A stretch of DNA of 64,000 nt from an uncultured Bacteroidota bacterium (GTDB lineage: Bacteria; Bacteroidota; Bacteroidia; Bacteroidales; F082): contig CAJXKB010000004.1 in the NCBI GenBank assembly GCA_913055825.1, forward strand, positions 1 to 64,000. The letters run 5' to 3'. Each line of letters starts with the position of its first letter. Position 1 is the stretch's first letter. Positions 1 to 7,259 of the stretch are shown here, in pieces. The notes under the pieces are model-generated. The model worked only from the letters and a program-made list of their open reading frames with translations, ran no database searches and was not told the DNA's origin. Both the position numbers and the translations under genes were made by a program.

Positions 1-59
1 TTCGTCAACACCACGTTCAGATTGGGCCGTCCCGGCCATCAGAACGCTAATTGTTATAC
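1..59 (-). other. attC-like recombination site (candidate, truncated)
   Basis: Immediately after the toxin stop, the minus strand reads GTATAAC (59-53), a 5-nt spacer, GCGTTC (47-42), an imperfect GC-rich palindrome (40-20) and the complementary GAACGT (18-13). This R''-spacer-L''...L' layout resembles an integron attC site. The distal R' box would lie at or beyond the window edge. The reverse complement of the R'' box, GTTATAC, occurs on the minus strand at 676-670 upstream of the antitoxin, where a cassette boundary would be expected. No integrase is visible, so this is a structural suggestion only. Confidence 0.35.
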
Positions 60-68
60 ACTTGGCGT

Positions 69-377
69 TTATATTTCTTTCATTTTTTCAGGATTCTGCC
101 TACAATCAAACACGGTTGCTATTTTTATGTAATTGTCCTGTTTCCAATAAATGATCTTATAATTGCCTTCTACTAAATACCTGTATTCAAATTTTCTTTC
201 GGAGAGCAATGGCTCTTTCGGTCCGCTATTAGGATTCTTTTCTAGTTGAATTGTTCTGTCAATGATTTGTTTGACTAGCTTTTTGGCAATTCTTATGCTT
301 GCCTTGTCTTTATAGTAATTAAAGATGTCTTCTAATTGAAACCTGGCCGTATCTGTCCAAAATACTCTTAATTCCAT
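69..377 (-). CDS. parE: RelE/ParE-family toxin
   Basis: A 102-residue protein of the type II toxin RelE/ParE superfamily, the usual length for this fold. It has the N-terminal pattern FWTDTARFQLEDIFNYY, a basic helix with repeated Lys/Arg (residues about 24-45), and a C-terminal strand region EYRYLVEGNYKIIYW...VFDCRQNPEKM that matches ParE-type toxins. ParE members inhibit gyrase and RelE members cut ribosome-bound mRNA. The sequence alone favours the ParE branch because a RelE catalytic set is not evident. It overlaps the upstream antitoxin by 10 bp, so the two are translationally coupled. It lies between attC-like signals, which suggests a mobile addiction cassette. Confidence 0.85.
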   Translation of the reverse strand: MELRVFWTDTARFQLEDIFNYYKDKASIRIAKKLVKQIIDRTIQLEKNPNSGPKEPLLSERKFEYRYLVEGNYKIIYWKQDNYIKIATVFDCRQNPEKMKEI

Positions 378-610
378 GAATCAATTTCATTTTTAAGTTC
401 TCTGGCAGATGTTAATCTTCCGTTTTCGGAATCAGATTCAGCGCTGTCAATTAAATCATTGAATTCCTTTTGACTAAGAGGGTTTAATTCTTTTTCAATT
501 TTCTTCTTTTTTTCAATTCTTAGCAAATCACTAAGTTTGTCAATTAGGTTTTCATCCTTTAGTCTGAGGAACTCCTGAACAAAATGAAGTTTTTTTGTTT
601 GAATGTCCAT
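368..610 (-). CDS. ParD-like antitoxin of a type II TA pair
   Basis: An 80-residue, highly charged protein encoded just upstream of the toxin with a 10-bp overlap, the standard antitoxin-first order. The C-terminal part (NDLIDSAESDSENGRLTSA followed by RELKNEIDSW) is typical of the short addiction-module components that partner ParE-like toxins, where the C-terminal tail wraps the toxin. The N-terminal half (KKLHFVQEFLRLKDENLIDKL) probably forms a dimerisation or DNA-binding helix pair, as in other autoregulating antitoxins. I see no clear ribbon-helix-helix signature. Function is inferred mainly from position, size and the tail motif. Confidence 0.75.
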   Translation of the reverse strand: MDIQTKKLHFVQEFLRLKDENLIDKLSDLLRIEKKKKIEKELNPLSQKEFNDLIDSAESDSENGRLTSARELKNEIDSWN

Positions 611-835
611 TTCTTTAATCTTTCTACAAAGGTATTAAATATTATTCAATTTTCTTTTTTACGCCTTATGTATAACTATATTATATCAGGGACAAACTTA
701 TCTAATATTTTGGCATTTTGCAATTTATGTGTGGTTTGTATTGCTTTTTAGATTCATTTCATCGAAAGGGCTTTTTATCTAATACGCTTCTCCCATTTTT
801 AAAATGTAATGTAAAGAAAGTTTTGGATATGTGGG

Positions 836-899
836 TGTAGTGGTAAACTACACATAGGGAAAGGTCATGTGATATGCAGATTCGTAGTTACACACTACG
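836..899. repeat. Paired REP-like palindromes
   Basis: Two short inverted repeats of the same family: TGTAGT-ggtaa-ACTACA at 836-852 and CGTAGT-tacac-ACTACG at 883-899. Each has a 6-bp stem and 5-nt loop, separated by 30 bp. The shared GTAGT/ACTAC core suggests a dispersed REP/BIME-type element rather than a terminator, because no T-tract follows. Confidence 0.5.
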
Positions 900-959
900 C
901 CCAGGCAGGGGGAATTATAGCGTTACTAACTTCTGGTACAGTTTTCCAAGGGTATTATA

Positions 960-979
960 CTCGTTGCAAACTAGGACGA
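960..979. repeat. Copy A of a dispersed 20-bp repeat
   Basis: CTCGTTGCAAACTAGGACGA. It matches 4637-4656 at 19 of 20 positions. The copy at 4 kb sits in a perfect hairpin, whereas this copy has lost part of the left arm. Confidence 0.55.
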
Positions 980-1053
980 AATTATTTTTAGATGACCCTA
1001 TACTGAAAATTTATTTGACTTTAAACAACCTAATTGCATCAACTGAAATTTGA

Positions 1054-1061
1054 TACATTTG
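1054..1061 (+). promoter_or_regulatory. Bacteroidota -7 element (TACATTTG)
   Basis: Matches TAnnTTTG, with a TTG at 1034-1036 placed 17 bp upstream as a -33 element. The element ends 4 nt before the TTG start of the MFS gene, so transcription would begin at about the start codon. Confidence 0.6.
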
Positions 1062-1065
1062 CTCC

Positions 1066-2229
1066 TTGAAAAAAAATATTTTCAATCGGAGTAAAGTTTT
1101 AGCTATCTCATCTGCACATTTCCTGCACGATGTTTATTCCTCTTTTCTTGCCCCGCTCTTACCGTTACTGCTTAAAAAATATGGCATTGACCTGTCGGTG
1201 GCAAGCTGGTTAAGCCTTATTCAGCGCATTCCTTCACTTTTTAGCATTGTGCTGGGTACTTTTGCACACAAAATACCCTGGCGTCCCATCATTATCCTTG
1301 CCCCTTTGATAACTGCTATCGGAGGTAGCTTGCTTGGTGCTGCGCCCAATATTTTGTTGTTGGGAATTTTACTTTTCACAATTGGTATGAGTTCTGCCAT
1401 GTTTCACGTGCCGGCACCGGTGATGATAAAAAATTTCGCCGGAAACCGTACCGGAAAAGGCATGAGTTTTTATATGCTAGGAGGTGAAAGTGCCCGTATG
1501 CTGGGGCCGCTGTTGATTGTCAGTGCTGTTTCGTGGTGGGGCCTTGAAGGAACATGGAGGCTGGCAATTCCGGCCATACTCGCTGTAGTAATTCTCTCGT
1601 TTACATTGGAAAAAATTCCTTATGAAACCATTGATGTAGAGGATAAAACGAAACTCAGGTGGAAAACCACTTTGATAAAATACCGTGGTTTTTTCGTTGC
1701 CCTTACAATTTATATGCTTTTCAGGTCGGTAATGAGAGGTGCACTTTCTACTTTTCTCCCTACCTACATGGTGGGGTTGAAAGGAAGCAGCCTTTTGTTC
1801 GGGGCATTTTCGTTATCCATTTTACAGGCTACTGCTGTTTTAGGCACATATGTGGCAGGAAGTATATCCGACAGGATCGGACGTTTCAACACATTGCTCA
1901 TACTCGCCATCGTCTCACCGTTTTTAATGTTTCTCTTTGTTTGGTCAGGACCTGTTCTGCAATTGCTCTCCTTGCTGCTTTTGGGATTCGTTTTGGCAGC
2001 CTCAACGCCTGTTTTACTTGCGCTTGTCCAGGAACAGGGTTCCAACCAACCGGCTTTGATGAATGGAACTTTTACCACCATTAATTTCTTGACCGGAGCT
2101 TTGTCAGTATTGGCAGCCGGCTATATTGGTGATGCCATAGGCCTGGAAAAAACGTTTCAAATGTCGGGTTATCTTGCATTTGTAGCTATCCCTACCGTGT
2201 TCCTTTTAAAGAATAAAAGCCGAAAATAA
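1066..2229 (+). CDS. MFS transporter, fosmidomycin-resistance (Fsr)-like
   Basis: A 387-residue major facilitator superfamily protein with about 12 hydrophobic segments. The N-terminus (SSAHFLHDVYSSFLAPLLP) and the TM2-TM3 region (WLSLIQRIPSLFS) are characteristic of the Fsr branch, proton-driven drug exporters of the inner membrane. An MFS motif-A-like loop, GSISDRIGRFNT, follows TM8. A stop lies 15 nt upstream in frame, so the only plausible starts are TTG at 1066 or ATT at 1057. The promoter lies directly against the start, suggesting a leaderless message. Substrate cannot be assigned. Fosmidomycin resistance is a family name, not a demonstrated activity here. Confidence 0.85.
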   Translation: MKKNIFNRSKVLAISSAHFLHDVYSSFLAPLLPLLLKKYGIDLSVASWLSLIQRIPSLFSIVLGTFAHKIPWRPIIILAPLITAIGGSLLGAAPNILLLGILLFTIGMSSAMFHVPAPVMIKNFAGNRTGKGMSFYMLGGESARMLGPLLIVSAVSWWGLEGTWRLAIPAILAVVILSFTLEKIPYETIDVEDKTKLRWKTTLIKYRGFFVALTIYMLFRSVMRGALSTFLPTYMVGLKGSSLLFGAFSLSILQATAVLGTYVAGSISDRIGRFNTLLILAIVSPFLMFLFVWSGPVLQLLSLLLLGFVLAASTPVLLALVQEQGSNQPALMNGTFTTINFLTGALSVLAAGYIGDAIGLEKTFQMSGYLAFVAIPTVFLLKNKSRK

Positions 2230-2271
2230 TCTTGCTTTGACCACCCTCTCTCAAAGTCCATCTATTATATC

Positions 2272-2279
2272 TACTTTTG
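2272..2279 (+). promoter_or_regulatory. Bacteroidota -7 element (TACTTTTG)
   Basis: TAnnTTTG element ending 12 nt before the ATG of the DUF255 lipoprotein gene. Its -33 partner is weak. Confidence 0.5.
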
Positions 2280-2291
2280 AAATAAAATTCA

Positions 2292-4400
2292 ATGCACCGG
2301 TATCTCATCCTCTTTTTACTGCTTTCGGTGATTGTTTCCTGCGAAAGCCAAAACAAGAAACCTATGATCAAATATAAATACACCAATAATTTAATAAACG
2401 AAACCAGTCCTTATTTACTGCAACATGCTCATAATCCGGTAAATTGGCATGCATGGAATAAGGGGGCTTTGGCATTGGCTAAAAAAGAAAATAAATTACT
2501 GATAATTTCAATTGGCTACTCCTCTTGCCATTGGTGTCATGTGATGGAACATGAAAGTTTTGAAGATACTGCTGTTGCCAGCGTCATGAACGATAACTTT
2601 TTAAGCATAAAAGTTGACCGTGAAGAAAGGCCCGACATTGACCAGATTTATATGACCGCCGTTCAGTTGATGACCGGAAGCGGGGGATGGCCTTTGAATG
2701 TGGTGGCTTTACCCGATGGGCGTCCTGTTTGGGGTGGAACTTTTTTTAGGAAATCCGATTGGGTACGAATATTGAGTCAATTAGCAGACATGTACAAAAA
2801 AAATCCTGAGAAAGTTGAAGCCTATGCGGCTAATTTAACCAACGGTGTGAAACAAAGCGGGTTGATTACTTTAAATACCTCAAAAAAAGCATTTGACTCA
2901 ACTGAGCTTGAACAGGCCATCAACAAATGGCAAAAGAATTTTGATGAAAAAATGGGAGGGGAAAAAGGTGCCCCCAAATTCCCCATACCCAATAATTTGA
3001 ATTTCCTGTTGCAATATGCTTTCCAAACCCACAATTCAGGACTTTTAAAATATGTAAATACAAGCCTGACAAAAATGGCCTACGGCGGGATTTACGACCA
3101 GATTGGAGGTGGTTTTTCCCGTTATTCTACCGATGCGCGCTGGCATATACCCCATTTTGAAAAGATGTTGTACGACAATGGCCAACTATTGAGTTTATAT
3201 GCCAATGCTTATGCCGCAACCAAAAATACGCTTTATAAAAAGGTAGTTTATCAAACGGCTGCTTTCATCGAACGCGATTTACTGGATAAAAGCGGGGCTT
3301 TTTATTCATCTCTCGACGCAGATAGCCGTGATGAAAACGGGAAACTTAAAGAAGGGGCTTATTATTCCTGGACCGAGCCGGAATTAAAAAATATTTTAGG
3401 ACCGGATTTCAACCTCTTTTCAGATTATTATAACGTAAATCCCGAAGGGAAATGGGAAAACGGCGCTTATGTATTTATCCGTACCCAATCAGATGATTCC
3501 ATTGCAACAGCACACCATCTTACACGCTCCGGGTTGGATGCCAAAGTCAGGCACTGGCAAAATATTCTCCTTAAGGCAAGAGAAAAACGTCATAAACCCA
3601 GGTTGGATGATAAATCGCTCACTTCGTGGAATGCCTTAACTTTGAAAGGATTTATTGATGCCTATAAAGCTTTCGGTGATCCCTTTTTTTTAAGTGTAGC
3701 CATGAACAACGCCAATTTCATCAAAGACAAAATGTTGCAACCAGATGGTAGTTTATACCGAAATTATAAAAACGGGAAAGCCAACATCGACGCTTATTTG
3801 GAAGATTATGCAACGGTTGCCGATGCTTTCATTGATTTGTATCAGGTAACTTTAAACCAGAAATGGCTAACCCTGGCCAAACAATTGACCGATTACTGTT
3901 TTGAGCATTTCTTCGATGCTAAATCACAGATGTTTTATTTTACTTCAAATACCCAATCGGCCCTCATTGTCAGGAAGGTTGAAACCAACGACGGTGTAAT
4001 TCCATCTTCCAATTCCATTACAGCCCTGAACCTCTTTAAGCTGTATCATTATTATAGCGAAACAAGATATTTGGATGTGGCCATGCAAATGTTGCGTAAT
4101 GTGAAAGATAACGCCATTGCTTACTGTGCCGGGGCATCAAACTGGTTGACTTTATATAACTTTAGCGTTGAAAAATATTATGAGGTTGCTATTGTGGGTG
4201 AAAATGCTCCAAAACTTTCCCGGGAAATTAATGCAAAGTATTTGCCAAATGCTTTGTTAGCAGGCAGCAAAAGTCCTTCATTGCTTCCATTGCTCAAAAA
4301 CCGGTTTGTATCGGGACATACCTACATCTATGTGTGTGTGGATATGGCCTGTAAAATGCCTGTTCAAGACGTTTCGGAAGCGATGAAACTTATGCAGTGA
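2292..4400 (+). CDS. Thioredoxin-fold DUF255 protein (YyaL/SPATA20 family), lipoprotein
   Basis: A 702-residue protein. The N-terminus is a lipoprotein signal with the lipidated Cys at residue 17 (SVIVSCES). The thioredoxin-like DUF255 domain follows (about 30-190), with the family signature [14 protein letters not shown] and a CHWC redox motif at residues 79-82 ([18 protein letters not shown]). The remainder, about 220-690, is the alpha/alpha-barrel region resembling six-hairpin glycosidases or epimerases ([20 protein letters not shown], then [10 protein letters not shown]). The family is widespread from bacteria to humans but its biochemical role is unsettled; a thiol-redox or sugar-processing role is only suggested by fold. 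Most relatives are cytoplasmic, so the lipobox is notable. Full length for the family. Confidence 0.9.
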   Translation: MHRYLILFLLLSVIVSCESQNKKPMIKYKYTNNLINETSPYLLQHAHNPVNWHAWNKGALALAKKENKLLIISIGYSSCHWCHVMEHESFEDTAVASVMNDNFLSIKVDREERPDIDQIYMTAVQLMTGSGGWPLNVVALPDGRPVWGGTFFRKSDWVRILSQLADMYKKNPEKVEAYAANLTNGVKQSGLITLNTSKKAFDSTELEQAINKWQKNFDEKMGGEKGAPKFPIPNNLNFLLQYAFQTHNSGLLKYVNTSLTKMAYGGIYDQIGGGFSRYSTDARWHIPHFEKMLYDNGQLLSLYANAYAATKNTLYKKVVYQTAAFIERDLLDKSGAFYSSLDADSRDENGKLKEGAYYSWTEPELKNILGPDFNLFSDYYNVNPEGKWENGAYVFIRTQSDDSIATAHHLTRSGLDAKVRHWQNILLKAREKRHKPRLDDKSLTSWNALTLKGFIDAYKAFGDPFFLSVAMNNANFIKDKMLQPDGSLYRNYKNGKANIDAYLEDYATVADAFIDLYQVTLNQKWLTLAKQLTDYCFEHFFDAKSQMFYFTSNTQSALIVRKVETNDGVIPSSNSITALNLFKLYHYYSETRYLDVAMQMLRNVKDNAIAYCAGASNWLTLYNFSVEKYYEVAIVGENAPKLSREINAKYLPNALLAGSKSPSLLPLLKNRFVSGHTYIYVCVDMACKMPVQDVSEAMKLMQ

Positions 4401-4632
4401 GGAATTTTATGTAAAAGGTCAATTAATCTAAAAAATTAGGGTTTTCACAAAGGCGCTCGAAGGAAAAAACCTGTCGCCTCGAATAACGCAGGCCGGTGTG
4501 TAGGTGTGAGATGTCTTCCGGAAAAATGGTCTCTTCCATTTTATTCGACCTTTCAGGAGCAAGGCCACCTGAAAGGACACCCCGAAGGTCATAACAACAT
4601 GGGGCGTGATTTTCAGTTTGTTTCCTAAAATG

Positions 4633-4655
4633 CGTCCTCGTTGCAAACGAGGACG
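4633..4655. repeat. Perfect hairpin, copy B of the dispersed repeat
   Basis: A 10-bp stem CGTCCTCGTT/AACGAGGACG with a 3-nt loop. Its 20-bp core (4637-4656) recurs at 960-979 with one mismatch. It looks like a REP-type element rather than a terminator, because no T-run follows. Confidence 0.55.
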
Positions 4656-4722
4656 AGGAAAATGCAGATAAAAAATTGTTTACGAAATTATGGTATCAGG
4701 TTTTTACATTCAAAAATTTTTA

Positions 4723-4730
4723 TACATTTG
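4723..4730 (+). promoter_or_regulatory. Promoter -7 element of the B12 operon (TACATTTG)
   Basis: TAnnTTTG element placed so that transcription starts at about 4735, a few bases before the conserved cobalamin riboswitch core. Position and match make it the likely operon promoter. Confidence 0.65.
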
Positions 4731-4737
4731 CATCAGA

Positions 4738-4900
4738 TAATGGTCAAGGGAATCCTGTGCAAAACAGGAGCTGTCCCCGCAGCCGTAATCCTGATCCCGG
4801 AATTTCGGGATAAAAGTTTTTAAACATCCTTTGCCACTGTCGCGCCCCTGGCGAGATGGGAAGGCCGTTTAAAAATCAGGAGAGCCGGAAGACCTGCCAT
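4738..4900 (+). promoter_or_regulatory. Cobalamin riboswitch
   Basis: Conserved landmarks occur in the right order. GGTCAAGGGAATCCTGTG begins at 4742. It is followed by the B12-box region GCTGTCCCCGCAGCCGTAA (about 4769-4788), then GCCACTG (4831-4837), GAGATGGGAAGGC and finally GCCGGAAGACCTGCC ending near 4899. The aptamer binds adenosyl- or other cobalamins and represses B12 uptake genes when vitamin is plentiful. It lies directly upstream of two surface proteins, a TonB receptor and a propeller lipoprotein, so those genes are almost certainly for corrinoid uptake. Confidence 0.95.
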
Positions 4901-4915
4901 TGTTGTTGTTTTCGA

Positions 4916-4965
4916 AGCTTTCGGTGGAAAAGCTGGAGGAAATATCCTTTCTTCCCCCTTTTTGT
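4916..4965 (+). terminator. Probable riboswitch expression platform (tandem hairpins)
   Basis: After the aptamer come AGCTTT/AAAGCT (4916-4921 with 4929-4934) and GGAGGAAA/TTTCTTCC (4935-4942 with 4948-4955, loop of 5). The second is followed by CCCTTTTTG. It is consistent with a conditional intrinsic terminator, although the T-tract is short and control of translation is not excluded. Confidence 0.5.
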
Positions 4966-5028
4966 GTCCGGTTGGCTTACGAAAATTAGGTTTTAATTTT
5001 TGTAATGTTTAACTAAACAATTTCTATC

Positions 5029-6006
5029 ATGAAAAAAAATTACTTTCTGTCAGTTTTGCTGACCTTAGGCCTGCTTGTGCCTTTCATTTTGCAGGCGCAA
5101 ATCTCAACTTTTGACGATTTGCAACTTGATTCGACAAACGCATACTGGAATGGTTCCGATACGACGGGAGGGTTCCAAAGCGGAAGTGCTTATTTTTACA
5201 ATAGTTACAATGTTGACTGGGGTAGCTGGTCGGGGTTTGCATATTCCAACATGACCGATGATACTACTGCCGGTTGGGGCAACCAATACAGTGCTATCAC
5301 TGCATCGGGGGTCAATGGGTCTGCCAACTATGCTGTTTCTTATGCAGGATCCCCTTCGTCGGTAAAATTAAAGGGAGACCTGGCCGGAACTGTGCTTAAA
5401 GGCGTTTTTGTCACCAATTCAACTTATGCGGCTTTGTCGATGCAGGATGGCGATGCTTATGCCAAGAAATTCGGCGGTGCCGACGGTACTGATCCTGACT
5501 GGTTCTTGCTGACAATCAAAGGTTATGAAGATGGTAACTACACCGATTCAGTAAACTTTTACCTCGCCGATTTCCGCTCGGACGATCCGCAACAGGATTA
5601 CATTTTAAAAAGTTGGGGCTGGGTTGATTTACAACCACTTGGTGCAGTGGATAGTCTGACTTTTGAGCTGCATTCCAGCGATGTGGGGGATTATGGCATG
5701 AATACGCCGGCGTATTTTTGTATGGACAATTTAAACGACATCACCAATGGCATTGAGCCTCATGCAGCTTCGTCCGGTGCTTTCACATGGAGCGTATTTC
5801 CCAATCCGGTATCGGATATTGTGCATGTGCAGGGGGTAAAAGATGCCGCGATCCGTGTGTTTGATCTGAGTGGAAGGGTCATTTATCAGGCTAATTCATC
5901 GGCCAATACACAAAATATTCATTTGTCGGGATCGCCGAAAGGCATATATCTCATCCAGGTTCGTAAAGGACACGTTTTGGAAACGAAAAAAGTTTTTAAA
6001 CAATAA
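5029..6006 (+). CDS. DUF4465 surface protein with T9SS sorting domain, B12 operon
   Basis: 325 residues. There is a Sec signal peptide (residues 1-24, ending LQAQ) and a DUF4465 domain (about 28-245) with family hallmarks SWSGFAYSNMTDDT, NQYSA, AKKFGGADGTDPDWF, FYLADFR and MNTPAYFCMDN. A type A T9SS C-terminal domain follows (about 255-325: VFPNPVSD...VFDLSGRVIYQ...PKGIYLIQV). It would be exported across the outer membrane and anchored at the surface. It is the first gene behind the cobalamin riboswitch, so a corrinoid-capture role is a strong contextual inference. DUF4465-like proteins also sit in B12 loci of gut Bacteroides, where surface B12-binding lipoproteins (BtuG, BtuH) have been described. 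Equivalence to BtuH is my inference. Confidence 0.9.
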   Translation: MKKNYFLSVLLTLGLLVPFILQAQISTFDDLQLDSTNAYWNGSDTTGGFQSGSAYFYNSYNVDWGSWSGFAYSNMTDDTTAGWGNQYSAITASGVNGSANYAVSYAGSPSSVKLKGDLAGTVLKGVFVTNSTYAALSMQDGDAYAKKFGGADGTDPDWFLLTIKGYEDGNYTDSVNFYLADFRSDDPQQDYILKSWGWVDLQPLGAVDSLTFELHSSDVGDYGMNTPAYFCMDNLNDITNGIEPHAASSGAFTWSVFPNPVSDIVHVQGVKDAAIRVFDLSGRVIYQANSSANTQNIHLSGSPKGIYLIQVRKGHVLETKKVFKQ

Positions 6007-6022
6007 GGTTAAACAATAGTAA

Positions 6023-7060
6023 ATGCTCTCTTTCAGGAACATTATTGTTATTCTGTTTGTTCTGCCCCTTGGTGCAACGGCACAGTTTGCACCCGGGGTC
6101 GGGCAGGCGGGAACGACTGCTGTTTTCAAAGACAGTTCGGTTTTTAAGGCATGGGCGACCACTTGTACGGTAAAGCGGGGTTTTATCAATATTGAAGACA
6201 CCACGGCCACTTACACACAGGGCGACACCACCTCAAACCATGCTTTTTTTGGAAATGCCGGTGCTGCACTGGGGCCTCCGGGCGGGGCTTTGGATGTGGT
6301 GAGCCTCGGCGATGGCGGCTCGGCGGTTTTGGGTTTCGCACATCCGATTGCAAATGGCCCGGGTCCTGATTTTGCTGTGTTTGAAAACGGTTTCCCCGCT
6401 CAAACTGCGCCTTTCGGCGATTATCTGGAATTGGCTTTTGTGGAGGTGAGTTCCGACGGGCAACATTTTGTTCGTTTTCCATCGGTTTCACTGACTCAGG
6501 ATACTGTTCAAATTGACGGTTTCGGGCAATTAAACCCGGAAAAAATTCACAATTTGGCCGGAAAATATGTGGTAAATTATGGTACTCCATTCGATTTGGA
6601 TGATGTAGCCGACAGCGCCGGAATTGATGTTGATAGTATCTGCTTTGTGCGTATTGTTGATGTGGTGGGCGATTTGCATGATGATTTTGCGCGCTACGAT
6701 TCGCAAGGACATAAAATCAATGACCCGTGGCCATCGCCTTACTGGAGCGGCGGTTTCGATCTGGATGCCGTGGGGGTTATGCATCAAAAAGGTGATGTAA
6801 CCGGACTTCCTGTGTTTGAACATCCGGAAGAAAGTTTCAGGGTGTATCCCAATCCGGCAAACGCTATTGTCAACGTGCGTTTTGTTAAAAGTAACGAATT
6901 TAAGACTTTTAACATGAATCTGCTTAATCTTTCCGGACAAACACTGATCTCATCTTCAGGAAAACAGCTTAATGTGTCAGGCATTCCCAACGGACTCTAT
7001 ATTTTGAAAATGAGTGCCGGTAAAAATATACAATTCAAAAAGGTTCTCATCAGACATTAG
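6023..7060 (+). CDS. T9SS-exported surface protein, B12 operon
   Basis: 345 residues: signal peptide (1-21, ending GATAQ), a globular domain of about 250 residues, and a T9SS C-terminal domain (about 272-345: RVYPNPANAIVNVRF...LNLSGQTLI...PNGLYILKM). The central part (FAPGVGQAGTTAVFKDSSVF, SLGDGGSAVLGF, GPDFAVFENGF) belongs to a conserved cell-surface family seen in Bacteroidota and in some bacteria with PEP-CTERM sorting. The Gly-Asp-rich loops (LGDGG, DLDDVADSAGIDVDSICFVRI) could bind Ca2+. It starts 17 bp after the DUF4465 gene, within the riboswitch-controlled operon. I infer a surface-exposed corrinoid-binding or receptor-capping role; no catalytic motif is visible. Confidence 0.85.
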   Translation: MLSFRNIIVILFVLPLGATAQFAPGVGQAGTTAVFKDSSVFKAWATTCTVKRGFINIEDTTATYTQGDTTSNHAFFGNAGAALGPPGGALDVVSLGDGGSAVLGFAHPIANGPGPDFAVFENGFPAQTAPFGDYLELAFVEVSSDGQHFVRFPSVSLTQDTVQIDGFGQLNPEKIHNLAGKYVVNYGTPFDLDDVADSAGIDVDSICFVRIVDVVGDLHDDFARYDSQGHKINDPWPSPYWSGGFDLDAVGVMHQKGDVTGLPVFEHPEESFRVYPNPANAIVNVRFVKSNEFKTFNMNLLNLSGQTLISSSGKQLNVSGIPNGLYILKMSAGKNIQFKKVLIRH

Positions 7061-7259
7061 AATATTCTAAATTAACGATTTTTCGAAGAAGATAACATTG
7101 ACCAATTGACAATTAAATATCAGATATCCAATGCGTAGGCATGCTCAAATCAGGGGTAAATGGCTTGCCGGGAGATGGCTATACTGTGTTCGCAATGACG
7201 ATGGTTTGCATTATCCGGTGAATTTCCACATTACGATAAGCAAAACTTATTTTTGGTAT

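Larger units (their letters stand above)
611..1065. other. 455-bp intergenic region with REP-like palindromes
   Basis: No convincing gene. It contains a GTATAAC box (670-676) facing the attC-like site, two GTAGT/ACTAC hairpins (836-852 and 883-899), one copy of a 20-bp repeat also found at 4637-4656 (960-979), and the promoter of the downstream MFS gene. Confidence 0.6.
4401..5028 (+). other. Intergenic region with repeat hairpin and B12 regulatory leader
   Basis: 628 bp without a gene. The left part (4401-4632) is GC-richer, apparently non-coding sequence with no recognised feature. It is followed by a perfect hairpin (4633-4655), a promoter (4723-4730), a cobalamin riboswitch (4738-4900) and two tandem hairpins of a probable expression platform before the ATG at 5029. 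A 60-codon frame across 4641-4823 overlaps the riboswitch and is not credible as a gene. Confidence 0.7.

Noticed and set aside
836-979. CRISPR array
   Set aside because: Only two similar short palindromes with unequal spacing and no further repeats or cas genes.
4641-4823. 60-codon frame across the B12 leader
   Set aside because: It overlaps the promoter and the cobalamin riboswitch core, whose RNA conservation explains the sequence.
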